Origin: Flavobacterium nackdongense
GTDB lineage: Bacteria > Bacteroidota > Bacteroidia > Flavobacteriales > Flavobacteriaceae
DNA length: 64,000 bases
NCBI RefSeq assembly: GCF_004355225.1
Contig: NZ_CP037933.1
Location: 3,844,001-3,908,000, forward strand
Reading direction: 5' to 3'
Shown: in pieces, positions 26,717-35,046 of the stretch
Position numbering within the stretch: position 1 is the first letter of the stretch
Layout: the number at the start of each line of letters is the position of its first letter
Notes under the pieces: model-generated
Seen by the model: only the letters and a program-made list of their open reading frames with translations
Database searches by the model: none
Told to the model about the DNA's origin: nothing
Made by a program: the position numbers and the translations under genes

Positions 26717-27954
26717 GCCAAAACTTTTCCTTCTATAAATACCGCATCAATCAAATTACTGCCAAAAGCATACGGCAATTGATAAAAAGACGAAACTGGT
26801 TGGGTGAGGATAAGATTGGCTTTTTTGCCAATTGTGATGCTTCCGTGAGTTTCTGAAATTCCCATGGCATAGGCTCCGTTTATAGTAGCAGCATTGATGG
26901 CTTCTTCGGGAGTCATTTTCATCTTAATACAGGCAGTAGAAACTACAAAATTCATATTGCCCGATGGAGTAGATCCAGGATTAAAATCACTGGCCAATGC
27001 AATGGGCAAACCTTTTGAAATCATTTCACGTGCTGGAGTATATGGAATTCCTAAAAAATAAGAGCACGAAGGCAAAGCAACGGGCATTGTTTCCGTGTTT
27101 ATTAAAGATTCAATATCTTCAGGATTCATAACTTCAAGATGATCGACCGAAAGGGCTTTGTATTTAATTCCAGCTTGGATCCCGCCAATAGAGTTGAATT
27201 GATTCACATGAATTTTAGGTCGTAAACCGAAACGGATTCCGGCTTCCATAATTTGTTCGGTTTCGGCTACGGTAAAATAGCCGCTTTCGCAAAAAACATC
27301 TATAAAGTCTGCCAATTTCTTTAGGGCAATTTCAGGAAGCATTTTGTCGATTATTAAATCGATGTATTCTTTTCGATTGGACTTATATTCTATTGGAAAA
27401 GCGTGTGCGCCAAGAAAGGTGGCTTTTATGGTTATGGGATATTCTTTTGACAATCTTCCGATAACGCGAAGCATTTTCAACTCTCCCTCGACAGTCAGAC
27501 TATAACCTGATTTTATTTCGACTGCACCAGTTCCTAACCGCATTATCTCTTCAAGACGAAGTTTGGATTGGTTGTAAAGTTCATCTTCCGATGTTTCGTT
27601 GAGTTTTTGGGCTGAATTCAGAATTCCACCACCGCGATTGGCAATTTCTTCATAAGAAAGTCCATTGATTCTATCCACAAATTCCTGCTCCCGATTACCG
27701 GCATAGACAATGTGAGTATGCGAGTCGCACCAAGCGGGCAAAACCATTTTTCCATCGGCATCGATACATTTTTCGGGATTGATATCTTCGGGCAAATCAT
27801 CCATTACGCCAAAATCGGAAATGCTATCATTTTCGATAATCAAATAAGCATTTTTGATTGTGGGCAGAACCGCCATATCCTCACCAGAAACTTTCAATAT
27901 CGAAGCATCTCGAACTTGAAGCAATTCCTTGATGTTGATGATTAGCGTTTTCAT
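26713..27954 (-). CDS. hutI: Imidazolonepropionase
   Basis: From the ATG at 27954 the product is 413 residues, and an upstream in-frame ATG adds 13 residues that do not look conserved. It is an amidohydrolase-fold metalloenzyme with the metal-binding DSHTHIVYAG, then GAVEIKSGYSLT, HVNQFNSIGG, SVDHLEVM and ALASDFNPGS. It opens the ring of 4-imidazolone-5-propanoate to N-formimidoyl-L-glutamate, the substrate of HutG encoded nearby. The enzyme is cytoplasmic. It ends in the terminator shared with the convergent coiled-coil gene. Confidence 0.94.
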   Translation of the reverse strand: MKTLIINIKELLQVRDASILKVSGEDMAVLPTIKNAYLIIENDSISDFGVMDDLPEDINPEKCIDADGKMVLPAWCDSHTHIVYAGNREQEFVDRINGLSYEEIANRGGGILNSAQKLNETSEDELYNQSKLRLEEIMRLGTGAVEIKSGYSLTVEGELKMLRVIGRLSKEYPITIKATFLGAHAFPIEYKSNRKEYIDLIIDKMLPEIALKKLADFIDVFCESGYFTVAETEQIMEAGIRFGLRPKIHVNQFNSIGGIQAGIKYKALSVDHLEVMNPEDIESLINTETMPVALPSCSYFLGIPYTPAREMISKGLPIALASDFNPGSTPSGNMNFVVSTACIKMKMTPEEAINAATINGAYAMGISETHGSITIGKKANLILTQPVSSFYQLPYAFGSNLIDAVFIEGKVLA

Positions 27955-28012
27955 TTTGTTGAAAATTATAGTAAAGTCCTCTAAGCGAACCAAAATTTTG
28001 AAATATTTTTTT

Positions 28013-28077
28013 AAACCATAAACAAATTAAGATAGTTAAGTTTTTTGACTTAATGAACCTTAATTTCTTAATGGTTT
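28013..28077. repeat. 65-bp inverted repeat, TTAAG-rich
   Basis: The arms at 28013-28031 and 28059-28077 are complementary except for three positions (AAACCATAAACAAATTAAG against CTTAATTTCTTAATGGTTT). An inner AGT/ACT stem flanks a T-run. A related TTAAGA-rich inverted repeat occurs at 47240-47299. Confidence 0.65.
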
Positions 28078-28150
28078 CAATGAAAAAAGACCTTATTTTT
28101 AAATACTTATAAAGTTTTATAAGCTGACCAGTAGCGACAATTGAATAAAA

Positions 28151-29200
28151 TTATTCCGAAACTTTGATTTCAAACATTTTGTCCCAATTTTTACCAGTTA
28201 CAAAAATGGTTTTGGTTTTTGGGTTGTAAGCGATTCCGTTGAGAACCTCTGCTTCAGGATTTTTAACAAATTTTCTCAAACCTGACATATCCAAAACCCC
28301 TTCAACAGCTCCGTTTAAAGGGTTAACCACTGCAATGGCATCTTTTTGCCAAACGTTAGTGTAAATTTTGCCATTAATCCATTCCAGTTCATTGATACTC
28401 GGAATTTTGGAACCACCTATATAAACATTCACGTAATCTATCATTTTTTGAGTTGCAGGATCCATTCTCCAAATTTTCTCGGTCTTGTCGGTTTGGTAAA
28501 TGTATTTTCCGTCATTGGTCATTCCCCAACCTTCGATATCTTTGTCGTAAGTAAAAGTTTTTTCTAACTTCCAAGTATCAGCGTTATAAACAAAACCTGT
28601 TTTATCTTGATAAGTCAATTGGTAGATTTTATTGTTGATAATTGTAATTCCTTCGCCAAAATATTTTGAATCTAAATCAACTTGCTTGAACACTTTCCCA
28701 GTTTTATAATCGTATTTTCTCAAATAGGATTTGCCGTTAAGTCCTGTACTTTCATACAAAGTGTCTTCATAAAACTCCAAACCTTCAGTAAAAGAACCGA
28801 TATCGTGAGGATAAGTATTTACAATGGTATATTTTAATGCTTTAGGTTGCACATTCGAAACCACTTCAATTCGTGTTGTAGCTACTGAATTTTCGCCTTC
28901 AAAATAAACTATCGCTTTTAGGTTTTGATAGCCTAATCGTTGGTTTTTTAATTCGAAATTTATTTTTTCAATTCCTTTTTTAGTTTCGATTTTTGTGTCA
29001 TTGACAAAGTATTCAATACTGTCAATAGCTTTTGCATTTGGGTTTAAAATCCCCAATTCTATAGCTTCCTGTGGTTGATATTGAGCAGCAAATTTCGAAT
29101 TATCGAAAGTAAAAATAGAATTTTCACCTTTTTTTGTACCTCCACAATTGGTCAAAGTTATTCCTAATAAAATGATAAATAGGAAGTTGTAATTTTTCAT
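28151..29200 (-). CDS. Glutaminyl-peptide cyclotransferase, lipoprotein
   Basis: From the ATG at 29200 the product is 349 residues, with a lipoprotein signal (LGITLTNCGG). After a small Ig-like part (about 30-110) comes the five-bladed beta-propeller of the plant-type glutamine cyclotransferase family (PF05096). Hallmarks are YPHDIGSFTEGLEFYEDTLYESTGL, a FGEGITII segment, LEWINGKIYTNVW and VLNGIAYNP. The enzyme converts N-terminal Gln to pyroglutamate on exported proteins, in the cell envelope. Many Bacteroidetes exported proteins begin with Gln after signal cleavage, which gives a plausible substrate pool. The gene is divergent from the SRP RNA. Confidence 0.9.
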   Translation of the reverse strand: MKNYNFLFIILLGITLTNCGGTKKGENSIFTFDNSKFAAQYQPQEAIELGILNPNAKAIDSIEYFVNDTKIETKKGIEKINFELKNQRLGYQNLKAIVYFEGENSVATTRIEVVSNVQPKALKYTIVNTYPHDIGSFTEGLEFYEDTLYESTGLNGKSYLRKYDYKTGKVFKQVDLDSKYFGEGITIINNKIYQLTYQDKTGFVYNADTWKLEKTFTYDKDIEGWGMTNDGKYIYQTDKTEKIWRMDPATQKMIDYVNVYIGGSKIPSINELEWINGKIYTNVWQKDAIAVVNPLNGAVEGVLDMSGLRKFVKNPEAEVLNGIAYNPKTKTIFVTGKNWDKMFEIKVSE

Positions 29201-29255
29201 AAATTGAATTTTTGTTGATGCAATATACAACGATATTTTTATAGCTGCAAAGTCC

Positions 29256-29285
29256 TTGCAAAAATATAAAAAGATTGTATATTTG
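29256..29285 (+). promoter_or_regulatory. Promoter of the SRP RNA gene
   Basis: TTG at 29256-29258, a 19-base spacer and TATATTTG at 29278-29285 match the Bacteroidetes consensus. The predicted start about six bases downstream coincides with the 5' end of the SRP RNA helix. Confidence 0.85.
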
Positions 29286-29288
29286 CAG

Positions 29289-29391
29289 CCGGCAAGTCCT
29301 ACACGACCAGCTCCTGCAGAATCCCCCAGGATGGGAACATAGCAAGGGTACGTGGTTGAGCGGTGCGATGTAGGTCGCTTGCCTTTTTTTT
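29289..29391 (+). ncRNA. ffs: Signal recognition particle RNA (4.5S type)
   Basis: The sequence folds into one long hairpin. GGCAAGTCCTACA at 29291 onward pairs with TGTAGGTCGCTTGCC ending at 29383. The apical region carries the conserved Ffh-binding bulge and tetraloop area (CCAGGATGGGAACATAGCAAGG). Eight T follow directly, making the helix base its own terminator. This is the short bacterial SRP RNA that binds Ffh and directs ribosomes making membrane proteins to FtsY. A textbook promoter immediately upstream supports the 5' end. Confidence 0.95.
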
Positions 29392-29458
29392 GTCATTGTG
29401 AGGTACAAAGCACCCGAGCAACGCGAACGGAGTTTTTACGAATCTTTTTCTATCATTT

Positions 29459-29484
29459 ATCACGTTTTTTGGCGTGATTTTTTT
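29459..29484 (+). terminator. Hairpin with T-run between ffs and the SDR gene
   Basis: ATCACG pairs with CGTGAT around a T-rich loop and is followed by seven T. The 67 bases between it and the ffs terminator (starting GTCATTGTGAGGTACAAAGC) have no coding potential and resemble a short REP-like sequence. Confidence 0.5.
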
Positions 29485-29544
29485 ATTTTTACGCAATGGA
29501 GGTAGTAGGTGATGAGTTAAAAGTTAAAAATGGATTTGCTTAAA

Positions 29545-29607
29545 ACCCACAACCAATACGAGATTCGCGACTCAAAACTCAAAACCCACAACTCATAACC
29601 CATAACA
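29545..29607 (+). repeat. C/A-rich degenerate repeat leader
   Basis: AAAACCCACAAC occurs twice (about 29552 and 29581), interspersed with GACTCAAAACTC, and followed by ATAACCCATAAC running into the ATG at 29608. It is the same style as the leaders before 12220 and 18719. Confidence 0.6.
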
Positions 29608-30411
29608 ATGAATAAAGTAGTTTTGATCACAGGAGGTTCTTCGGGAATTGGGAAGTCTATTGGTGAATTTTTGCACCACAAGGGTTTTGAAGTCTACGGA
29701 ACGAGCCGAAATCCCGAACGAGTTTTGAATTCAGTTTTCCCCTTAGTGGCCTTAGATGTTCGAAATGTCGATTCCATTCAGGCGGCTGTTGCCAAAATTA
29801 TTGCTACCTCAGGACGATTAGATATTGTAATTAATAATGCTGGTGTTGGAATTACTGGTCCTTTGGAAGAAATTCCAACGGCAGAAATCAAGAATAATTT
29901 CGAGACTAACTTTTTTGGTCCCATCGAAGTGATGAAGGCGGTTTTGCCACAAATGCGTTCTCAAAAATCAGGATTGATTATCAATATCACCTCCATCGCG
30001 GGTTATATGGGTTTGCCGTATCGAAGTGTGTATTCGGCATCAAAAGGAGCACTGGAATTAATCACCGAAGCCGTGCGAATGGAGGTCAAATCGATGGGAA
30101 TCCAACTTACAAATATAGCTCCAGGCGATTTTGCCACGAATATTGCTTCGGGACGTTTTCATGCGCCTTTGCTCAAAAATTCTGCCTACGAAATTCCGTA
30201 TGGAAACACGCTCAAATTGATGGACGAACACGTAGATAGCGGCAGTAATCCGAATGAAATGGCAGAAGCAGTGTATCAAATTATTCAAAATCCCAGTCCA
30301 CGAATTCATTACAAAGTTGGCGCTTTTATGCAGAAATTCTCCATTGTATTGAAACGAATTTTGCCCGATAAAATGTATGAAAAAATGTTGATGAATCATT
30401 TTAATTTGTAA
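29608..30411 (+). CDS. SDR family oxidoreductase
   Basis: The 267-residue classical short-chain dehydrogenase has the NAD(P)-binding TGGSSGIGKS at residues 7-16 and NNAG at about 85. The catalytic Ser is in INITSIAGYMG, and the Tyr/Lys pair is in YSASKGALE. The Arg/Ser pattern after strand 2 (GTSRNPE) hints at NADP(H) preference. The substrate is unknown. Neighbours give no pathway context. The start ATG follows a C/A-rich repeat leader. Confidence 0.92.
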   Translation: MNKVVLITGGSSGIGKSIGEFLHHKGFEVYGTSRNPERVLNSVFPLVALDVRNVDSIQAAVAKIIATSGRLDIVINNAGVGITGPLEEIPTAEIKNNFETNFFGPIEVMKAVLPQMRSQKSGLIINITSIAGYMGLPYRSVYSASKGALELITEAVRMEVKSMGIQLTNIAPGDFATNIASGRFHAPLLKNSAYEIPYGNTLKLMDEHVDSGSNPNEMAEAVYQIIQNPSPRIHYKVGAFMQKFSIVLKRILPDKMYEKMLMNHFNL

Positions 30412-30461
30412 TTTGCGTCGGTATTAAGTAGTATATAAATAAAAGTAAAATCTAAATATTT

Positions 30462-30965
30462 ATGAGGAAACTTACATTATCGCTGGCGTTTCTATTCTCT
30501 AGTTTTCTAATCCAAGCTCAAATTGCAAAAATTGTAACCAGAGTAGACGAAGCAGGCGATGTAGCCAGTTTCGAATTGGATTGTACGGTTAAATTTCCAA
30601 CTTTAGCCAAAGGATTAAAATACAACATCACCCGCCACGAGTTTAAAGGACCAGAGCTGAAAAATACCTATCACTTAATGTTGGTTATGGATGGTTTTTT
30701 TACTTCAACTTTGAATGAAGTGATGACGATTTCGATTGTTTTTAGCGATGGATCAAAAGTTTCTGAAATAGAAACGATAGAAAGCGATGGCTACTTTGAT
30801 GGAGCTTGCACCATCAATATGAAAAGCCCGCCTGAGTTATCGCTGAAACATTACTTAAAAAAGGTCGTCGTCAATACAGGAAAAAAAGAAGTTGTGTATG
30901 AAGTATCCGCGCAAAAAAGCAAGGAATACCGAAAAAATATTGAGAACATTGTCAATGCAAAATAA
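30462..30965 (+). CDS. Secreted hypothetical protein
   Basis: The 167-residue protein has a signal peptide (residues 1-19, ending LIQAQ) and a mature part of alternating beta-strand character (IAKIVTRVDEAGDVASFELDC...). It has two Cys that might pair. No known domain is recognised. It follows the SDR gene by 50 bases on the same strand and is ended by a strong terminator. Confidence 0.78.
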   Translation: MRKLTLSLAFLFSSFLIQAQIAKIVTRVDEAGDVASFELDCTVKFPTLAKGLKYNITRHEFKGPELKNTYHLMLVMDGFFTSTLNEVMTISIVFSDGSKVSEIETIESDGYFDGACTINMKSPPELSLKHYLKKVVVNTGKKEVVYEVSAQKSKEYRKNIENIVNAK

Positions 30966-31010
30966 TGGACCACTTTTTAGCGCTGCGCTAACCTTTTTAA
31001 AATCAAACAT

Positions 31011-31045
31011 AAACCCGCTAAATGCAAAATTTAGCGGGTTTTTAT
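31011..31045 (+). terminator. Rho-independent terminator
   Basis: AAACCCGCTAAAT pairs with ATTTAGCGGGTTT around GCAAA, followed by T. The 13-bp perfect stem is among the strongest in the window. It ends the SDR/hypothetical unit and faces the convergent gene ending at 31099. Confidence 0.85.
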
Positions 31046-31098
31046 ATTTTGATGGTTCTGTTTAATTCGGGAACTTTTCTGGAATAACATGGATGATA

Positions 31099-31791
31099 TT
31101 ATTTGTAGGGTTTAATTGCAAAACCTACGAAATTATAAAGTAAGCTAATATGAAAGATATTTTTAAGGTTTGAATTTTTGATATCAAAAAATATCATTCC
31201 AGCTTCTAGAGAAAAGTTTCCATTTCCTAATGGATGACCATCATTAGTACTAAAGTTAAAAAACATATAATTTACTCCAATATGGCAAAATTTATTGGCT
31301 TTTATTATTTCTTGTACGTCAGTTGTTGATGTTGAAGTATCACACCATAAAGACCCGCCTACATAAAAATTGATCATAGAAGGTATTTTATAATAGTCAG
31401 ATCCCGGTTCTTTTTTTGTTTTTTTACTTAAGTAAATCGGATAATATGCATATACAGGAGCGTACGAAGTAATATCTATTCTCTCTTGAATCTCAAAAAA
31501 CTCGATGGCTTTAGTACCGAAACCCAATCCTCCTAGTTTTTGAAACCCAATAGCAAAAGGTAATAAGGAGGATGAAATCAAGCCGCTATATTGGGTTTGT
31601 GTATTTGTACCATCCGAGTTAAGATAAGCTCCACCACCACCAATTTCCGCCAAAGAAACTTTGTACCATCTTTTATAATTTGATGATTGCTGTTGTAAGC
31701 TACTATCAATGGCAGTATTGTTTTCAATATTTTGTTGAGCAGACGAAAATAAAGCTAAAAATAAAGCGCTTATAAGGATAATCGTTTTCAT
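31099..31791 (-). CDS. Secreted hypothetical protein, possible outer-membrane barrel
   Basis: The 230-residue protein has a signal peptide (1-18, ending FSSAQ) and a mature domain with alternating hydrophobic/Gly-rich strands (WYKVSLAEIGGGGAYLNSDG, LPFAIGFQKLGGLGFG, LGNGNFSLEAGMIFFDI, ISLLYNFVGFAI). This could be a small outer-membrane beta-barrel, although the C-terminus (KPYK) is not the classical aromatic end. No family is recognised. Confidence 0.75.
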   Translation of the reverse strand: MKTIILISALFLALFSSAQQNIENNTAIDSSLQQQSSNYKRWYKVSLAEIGGGGAYLNSDGTNTQTQYSGLISSSLLPFAIGFQKLGGLGFGTKAIEFFEIQERIDITSYAPVYAYYPIYLSKKTKKEPGSDYYKIPSMINFYVGGSLWCDTSTSTTDVQEIIKANKFCHIGVNYMFFNFSTNDGHPLGNGNFSLEAGMIFFDIKNSNLKNIFHISLLYNFVGFAIKPYK

Positions 31792-32043
31792 AGCATCAGT
31801 TATTAATACTATTGAAATTTTGTCAAATTTTGGCAGGCAATATATTTACGATAATTGACAATAACTCAAAATTTGACTCCATTAAAGATACAAAATAATC
31901 TTTTGATTTTTAGTGGTTTATCTTTTTTTTTAATTTCTGAAAAGAGATAAAATTAGGTTGGGTTTTAATCAAAAAAAGAATAGTTAAGTAAAAGACTGTT
32001 TTTGAAAAAAGCAATGATTTTTTAGCTTTCAAATCTGCTGAAT

Positions 32044-32057
32044 ATGATAATTATCAT
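32044..32057. promoter_or_regulatory. Fur-like palindrome ATGATAATTATCAT upstream of the kor operon
   Basis: The 14-base perfect palindrome resembles half of the classical Fur box (GATAATGATAATCATTATC). It lies 23-36 bases upstream of the candidate -7 box TAACTTTG at 32080-32087, overlapping the place of the -33 element. The operon downstream is rich in Fe-S proteins, so iron-dependent control would make sense. This is inference from similarity only. The rest of the 342-bp gap 31792-32133 is AT-rich and holds no other visible feature. Confidence 0.4.
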
Positions 32058-32079
32058 TTTAATTGCAATAGACAAGTCG

Positions 32080-32087
32080 TAACTTTG
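32080..32087 (+). promoter_or_regulatory. Candidate -7 box TAACTTTG of the kor operon
   Basis: TAACTTTG matches TAnnTTTG and lies 46 bases before the ATG at 32134. The nearest TTG (32063-32065) is too close, so the -33 element is weak. Confidence 0.45.
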
Positions 32088-32133
32088 AGAATAATAAAAT
32101 TATGGCATTAGATTCATCTAAAAATTTATTGAT

Positions 32134-32364
32134 ATGGCAAAAGTACAAGGAGCAATAGTCGTAAATACTCAAGTTTGTAAAGGCTGTGAAGTCTGTATTC
32201 CTGTTTGTCAAGAAAATGTGATTGCAATGTCAAATGACGTGAATAGAAAAGGCTATCATTATGCCTATATGAAAAACCCCGAAGCCTGCAATGGCTGCAC
32301 CAATTGTGGAACTGTATGCCCTGACAGAGCCATTACGGTTTATAGAGTAAAAGTCGCAACTTAA
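32134..32364 (+). CDS. 2-oxoacid:ferredoxin oxidoreductase, ferredoxin (delta) subunit
   Basis: The 76-residue protein carries two 4Fe-4S motifs, CKGCEVCIPVCQ and CNGCTNCGTVCP. It is the electron-carrying subunit of the complex encoded by the next three genes. The enzyme couples oxidative decarboxylation of a 2-oxoacid with CoA to ferredoxin reduction. It opens an operon with gaps of 20 bases or less or overlaps. Confidence 0.93.
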   Translation: MAKVQGAIVVNTQVCKGCEVCIPVCQENVIAMSNDVNRKGYHYAYMKNPEACNGCTNCGTVCPDRAITVYRVKVAT

Positions 32365-32384
32365 CCAAATTATACCCTTTAAAA

Positions 32385-33509
32385 ATGTCGGAATTAAAAT
32401 TGATGAAAGGAAACGAAGCCTTGGCAGAAGCCGCAATTAGAGCCGGAGTCGATGCTTATTTTGGTTATCCGATTACGCCGCAAACCGAAATTATTGAATA
32501 TTTGATGAACGAACGTCCTGAAAACAGAACAGGAATGGTCGTGCTTCAGGCTGAAAGCGAAGTCGCAGCCATTAATATGGTGTACGGCGCAGCAAGTACG
32601 GGTAAAAAGGCATTGACATCTTCATCGAGTCCTGGAATTTCTTTGAAATTGGAGGGAATATCGTATTTGGCTGGAGCCGAATTGCCTGCCGTTATCGTAA
32701 ATGTAGTTCGTGGTGGACCCGGTTTGGGAACCATTCAGCCTTCACAAGCCGATTATTTTCAATCCGTTAAAGGAGGAGGACACGGCGATTACAAACTCTA
32801 TGTTTTAGCCCCAGCATCCGTTCAGGAAATGGCCGATTTTGTTGAAGATGCTTTCGATATTGCCTTTAAATATCGCGCACCGGTTTTAATTCTTTCCGAC
32901 GGATTAATTGGTCAAATGATGGAAAAAGTAATTCTTAAAGACCAAAAACCAAGATGGACCGATGCGGAATTAATCGAAAAGAACGGCGATTGGGCAGTGA
33001 CGGGTAAGAAAGGAAGAGAACGCAATATCATTACCTCACTCGATTTGCAATCCGAGAAAATGGAAGCTCGAGTGCATCGATTGCAAAAGAAATACGAGCA
33101 AATGGAAAAAGAGGATTTGCGTTTCGAAAAAATCAATTGCGACGATGCAGACTATTTGGTGGTAGCTTACGGTTCTAGTGCTCGAATTTCGCAAAAAGCG
33201 GTTGAATTAGCCAGAGCCAAAGGTATAAAACTAGGCTTATTGCGACCCATAACCTTATTCCCTTTTCCGCAACAGGAATTATTCGAATTAGCCAATCAAG
33301 TCAAAGGAATTTTAAGCGTGGAATTGAATACGGGGCAAATGGTAGAAGACGTTCGTCTTGCCGTTGAACACAAAGTGCCCGTAGAACACTTCGGGAGAAC
33401 CGGCGGAATTATTCACACGCCAGAGGAAATTGTAGCCGCTTTAGAACAAAAAATAATCAACAATGGAAGTTTTAGACATCATAAAACCAGAGAATCAAGT
33501 CTTCTGTAA
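32385..33509 (+). CDS. 2-oxoacid:ferredoxin oxidoreductase, alpha subunit
   Basis: The 374-residue protein starts MSELKLMKGNEALAEAAIRAG. It has the pyrimidine-binding YPITPQTE motif, the GISLKLEGISYLAGAELP region and RPITLFPFP near the C-terminus, typical of the VorB/KorA alpha subunit. With the beta subunit it binds thiamine diphosphate and oxidatively decarboxylates 2-oxoglutarate or branched-chain 2-oxoacids. Which of these cannot be decided here. Its last 47 bases overlap the start of the beta subunit gene in another frame, so the extreme C-terminus (FRHHKTRESS) is constrained by the neighbour's N-terminus. Confidence 0.92.
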   Translation: MSELKLMKGNEALAEAAIRAGVDAYFGYPITPQTEIIEYLMNERPENRTGMVVLQAESEVAAINMVYGAASTGKKALTSSSSPGISLKLEGISYLAGAELPAVIVNVVRGGPGLGTIQPSQADYFQSVKGGGHGDYKLYVLAPASVQEMADFVEDAFDIAFKYRAPVLILSDGLIGQMMEKVILKDQKPRWTDAELIEKNGDWAVTGKKGRERNIITSLDLQSEKMEARVHRLQKKYEQMEKEDLRFEKINCDDADYLVVAYGSSARISQKAVELARAKGIKLGLLRPITLFPFPQQELFELANQVKGILSVELNTGQMVEDVRLAVEHKVPVEHFGRTGGIIHTPEEIVAALEQKIINNGSFRHHKTRESSLL

Positions 33510-34239
33510 ATCACAGTTAATGACTGGAAATGCTTTGTCGTATTGTCCGGGTTGTGGTCACGGAACGGCCAATAATTTAATTATGGAAGTCATTGATGAA
33601 ATGGGTATTTCAGAGGATACTATTGGTGTGGCACCCGTTGGTTGTTCTGTATTGGCTTATGATTTTATGAATATCGATATGACCCAAGCCGCTCACGGAC
33701 GCGCTCCTGCGGTGGCAACAGCCATCGTCAGAACTTGGCCCGAGAAATATGTTTTTACCTATCAAGGCGATGGCGATTTAGCCGCTATTGGTACTGCCGA
33801 AACGATTCACGCTTGCAACAGAGGCGAAAATATGGTTATCTTTTTTATCAATAATGGTATTTACGGAATGACCGGCGGTCAAATGGCGCCAACCACTTTA
33901 GAAGGAATGAAATCGTCGACTTCGCCTTACGGGAGAGAAATCGCGACGATGGGATCGCCTTTGAAAATTACGGAATTAATTGCCAATCTTCCCGGCGTGT
34001 ATTCGGTAAGTCGTCACGCGCTTCATACGCATAAGCACGTTCGAAAGGCTAGAATTGCCATTAAACAAGCATTCGAAAATACTAGATTAAAAAAAGGACT
34101 ATCGTTTATTGAAATTCTTTCCAATTGCAATTCGGGTTGGAAAATGACGCCGAATGAAGCCAATGAATGGATGGTCGAGAATATGTTTCCATACTTTCCG
34201 CTTGGGGATATAAAAGTGGCTGGAAAACTTAAAGTATAA
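33463..34239 (+). CDS. 2-oxoacid:ferredoxin oxidoreductase, beta subunit
   Basis: The 258-residue thiamine-diphosphate-binding subunit has LSYCPGCGHGTANN, the GDGDLAAIG...NNGIYGMTGGQMAPTT ThDP/Mg motif, and SNCNSGWKMTP near the end. The start at 33463 (MEVLDIIKPENQVF) is the family-typical N-terminus. It makes a 47-base overlap with the alpha gene. A later ATG at 33520 would lose it. Translational coupling is likely. The product completes the catalytic core of the oxidoreductase. Confidence 0.93.
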   Translation: MEVLDIIKPENQVFCKSQLMTGNALSYCPGCGHGTANNLIMEVIDEMGISEDTIGVAPVGCSVLAYDFMNIDMTQAAHGRAPAVATAIVRTWPEKYVFTYQGDGDLAAIGTAETIHACNRGENMVIFFINNGIYGMTGGQMAPTTLEGMKSSTSPYGREIATMGSPLKITELIANLPGVYSVSRHALHTHKHVRKARIAIKQAFENTRLKKGLSFIEILSNCNSGWKMTPNEANEWMVENMFPYFPLGDIKVAGKLKV

Positions 34240-34242
34240 ATC

Positions 34243-34812
34243 ATGACTGAAGAAATAATTATTGCAGGTTTTGGTGGGCAAGGTGTGCTTTCAATGGGCA
34301 AAATATTGGCCTATTCTGGAATTATGCAAGACCAAGAAGTGAGTTGGTTGCCTTCGTATGGTCCCGAAATGCGCGGTGGAACAGCCAATGTTACCGTGAT
34401 TTTGAGTGACGAAAGAATCAGTTCTCCGTATTTGAAAATAGTAGATACCGCCATTATTTTGAACCAACAATCGATGGATAAATTTGAGGCATCGGTGAAA
34501 CCAGGAGGCTATTTAATTTACGATCCAAACGGCATTACGCATCATCCCACGAGAACCGATATCCAAATTTTTCAGATAGAAGGCACCAAACTAGCCGCTG
34601 AAATGGGAAATAAAAAAATCTTCAATATGGTCATTTTGGGCGGTTTTTTAAAAGAAAAACCAGTAATAAAAATAGAAAATGTGATTGAAGGCTTGAAAAA
34701 ATCCATCTCAGAGCGCTATCACCATTTGATTCCTTTAAATCTTGAAGCCATAACAAAGGGCATGAAAAACATTGTCCCTTATAAAGTGGTAGCCGTTGCT
34801 ATGCAACCTTAA
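34243..34812 (+). CDS. 2-oxoacid:ferredoxin oxidoreductase, gamma subunit
   Basis: The 189-residue protein has the gamma-domain start IIIAGFGGQGVLSMGKILAY and the SWLPSYGPEMRGGTANVTVILSD motif typical of the CoA-proximal gamma subunit. It starts three bases after the beta stop and is the last gene of the operon, followed by a terminator. The four separate subunits (delta, alpha, beta, gamma) match the archaeal/Bacteroidetes arrangement. Confidence 0.93.
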   Translation: MTEEIIIAGFGGQGVLSMGKILAYSGIMQDQEVSWLPSYGPEMRGGTANVTVILSDERISSPYLKIVDTAIILNQQSMDKFEASVKPGGYLIYDPNGITHHPTRTDIQIFQIEGTKLAAEMGNKKIFNMVILGGFLKEKPVIKIENVIEGLKKSISERYHHLIPLNLEAITKGMKNIVPYKVVAVAMQP

Positions 34813-34863
34813 AAAAGTATTAAAAATCATTTTGAATTAGTAAGCATTGATTTTTTATAATAG

Positions 34864-34899
34864 ACCTATGAGCCTTTTTGCAGGCTTATAGGTTTTTTT
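34864..34899 (+). terminator. Rho-independent terminator of the kor operon
   Basis: ACCTATGAGCC pairs with GGCTTATAGGT (one G-U) around a T-rich loop, followed by seven T. Confidence 0.85.
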
Positions 34900-35046
34900 G
34901 TTGGATTTTTTGTGATCAACAAAAGCCAAGTGTTAATGGGCTCAAATAGTGACATCAAGACTATTTTATATTATAAATTGACAGTTTTGTATCTTTATTT
35001 TTTCTATAAATGCGCTATTTTTACTGCCTTCAATACTAATTATTCC

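Noticed and set aside
32103..32133. Small frame starting at 32103 ahead of the ferredoxin subunit
   Set aside because: It encodes about 18 residues out of frame with the ferredoxin gene and shows no known leader-peptide feature.
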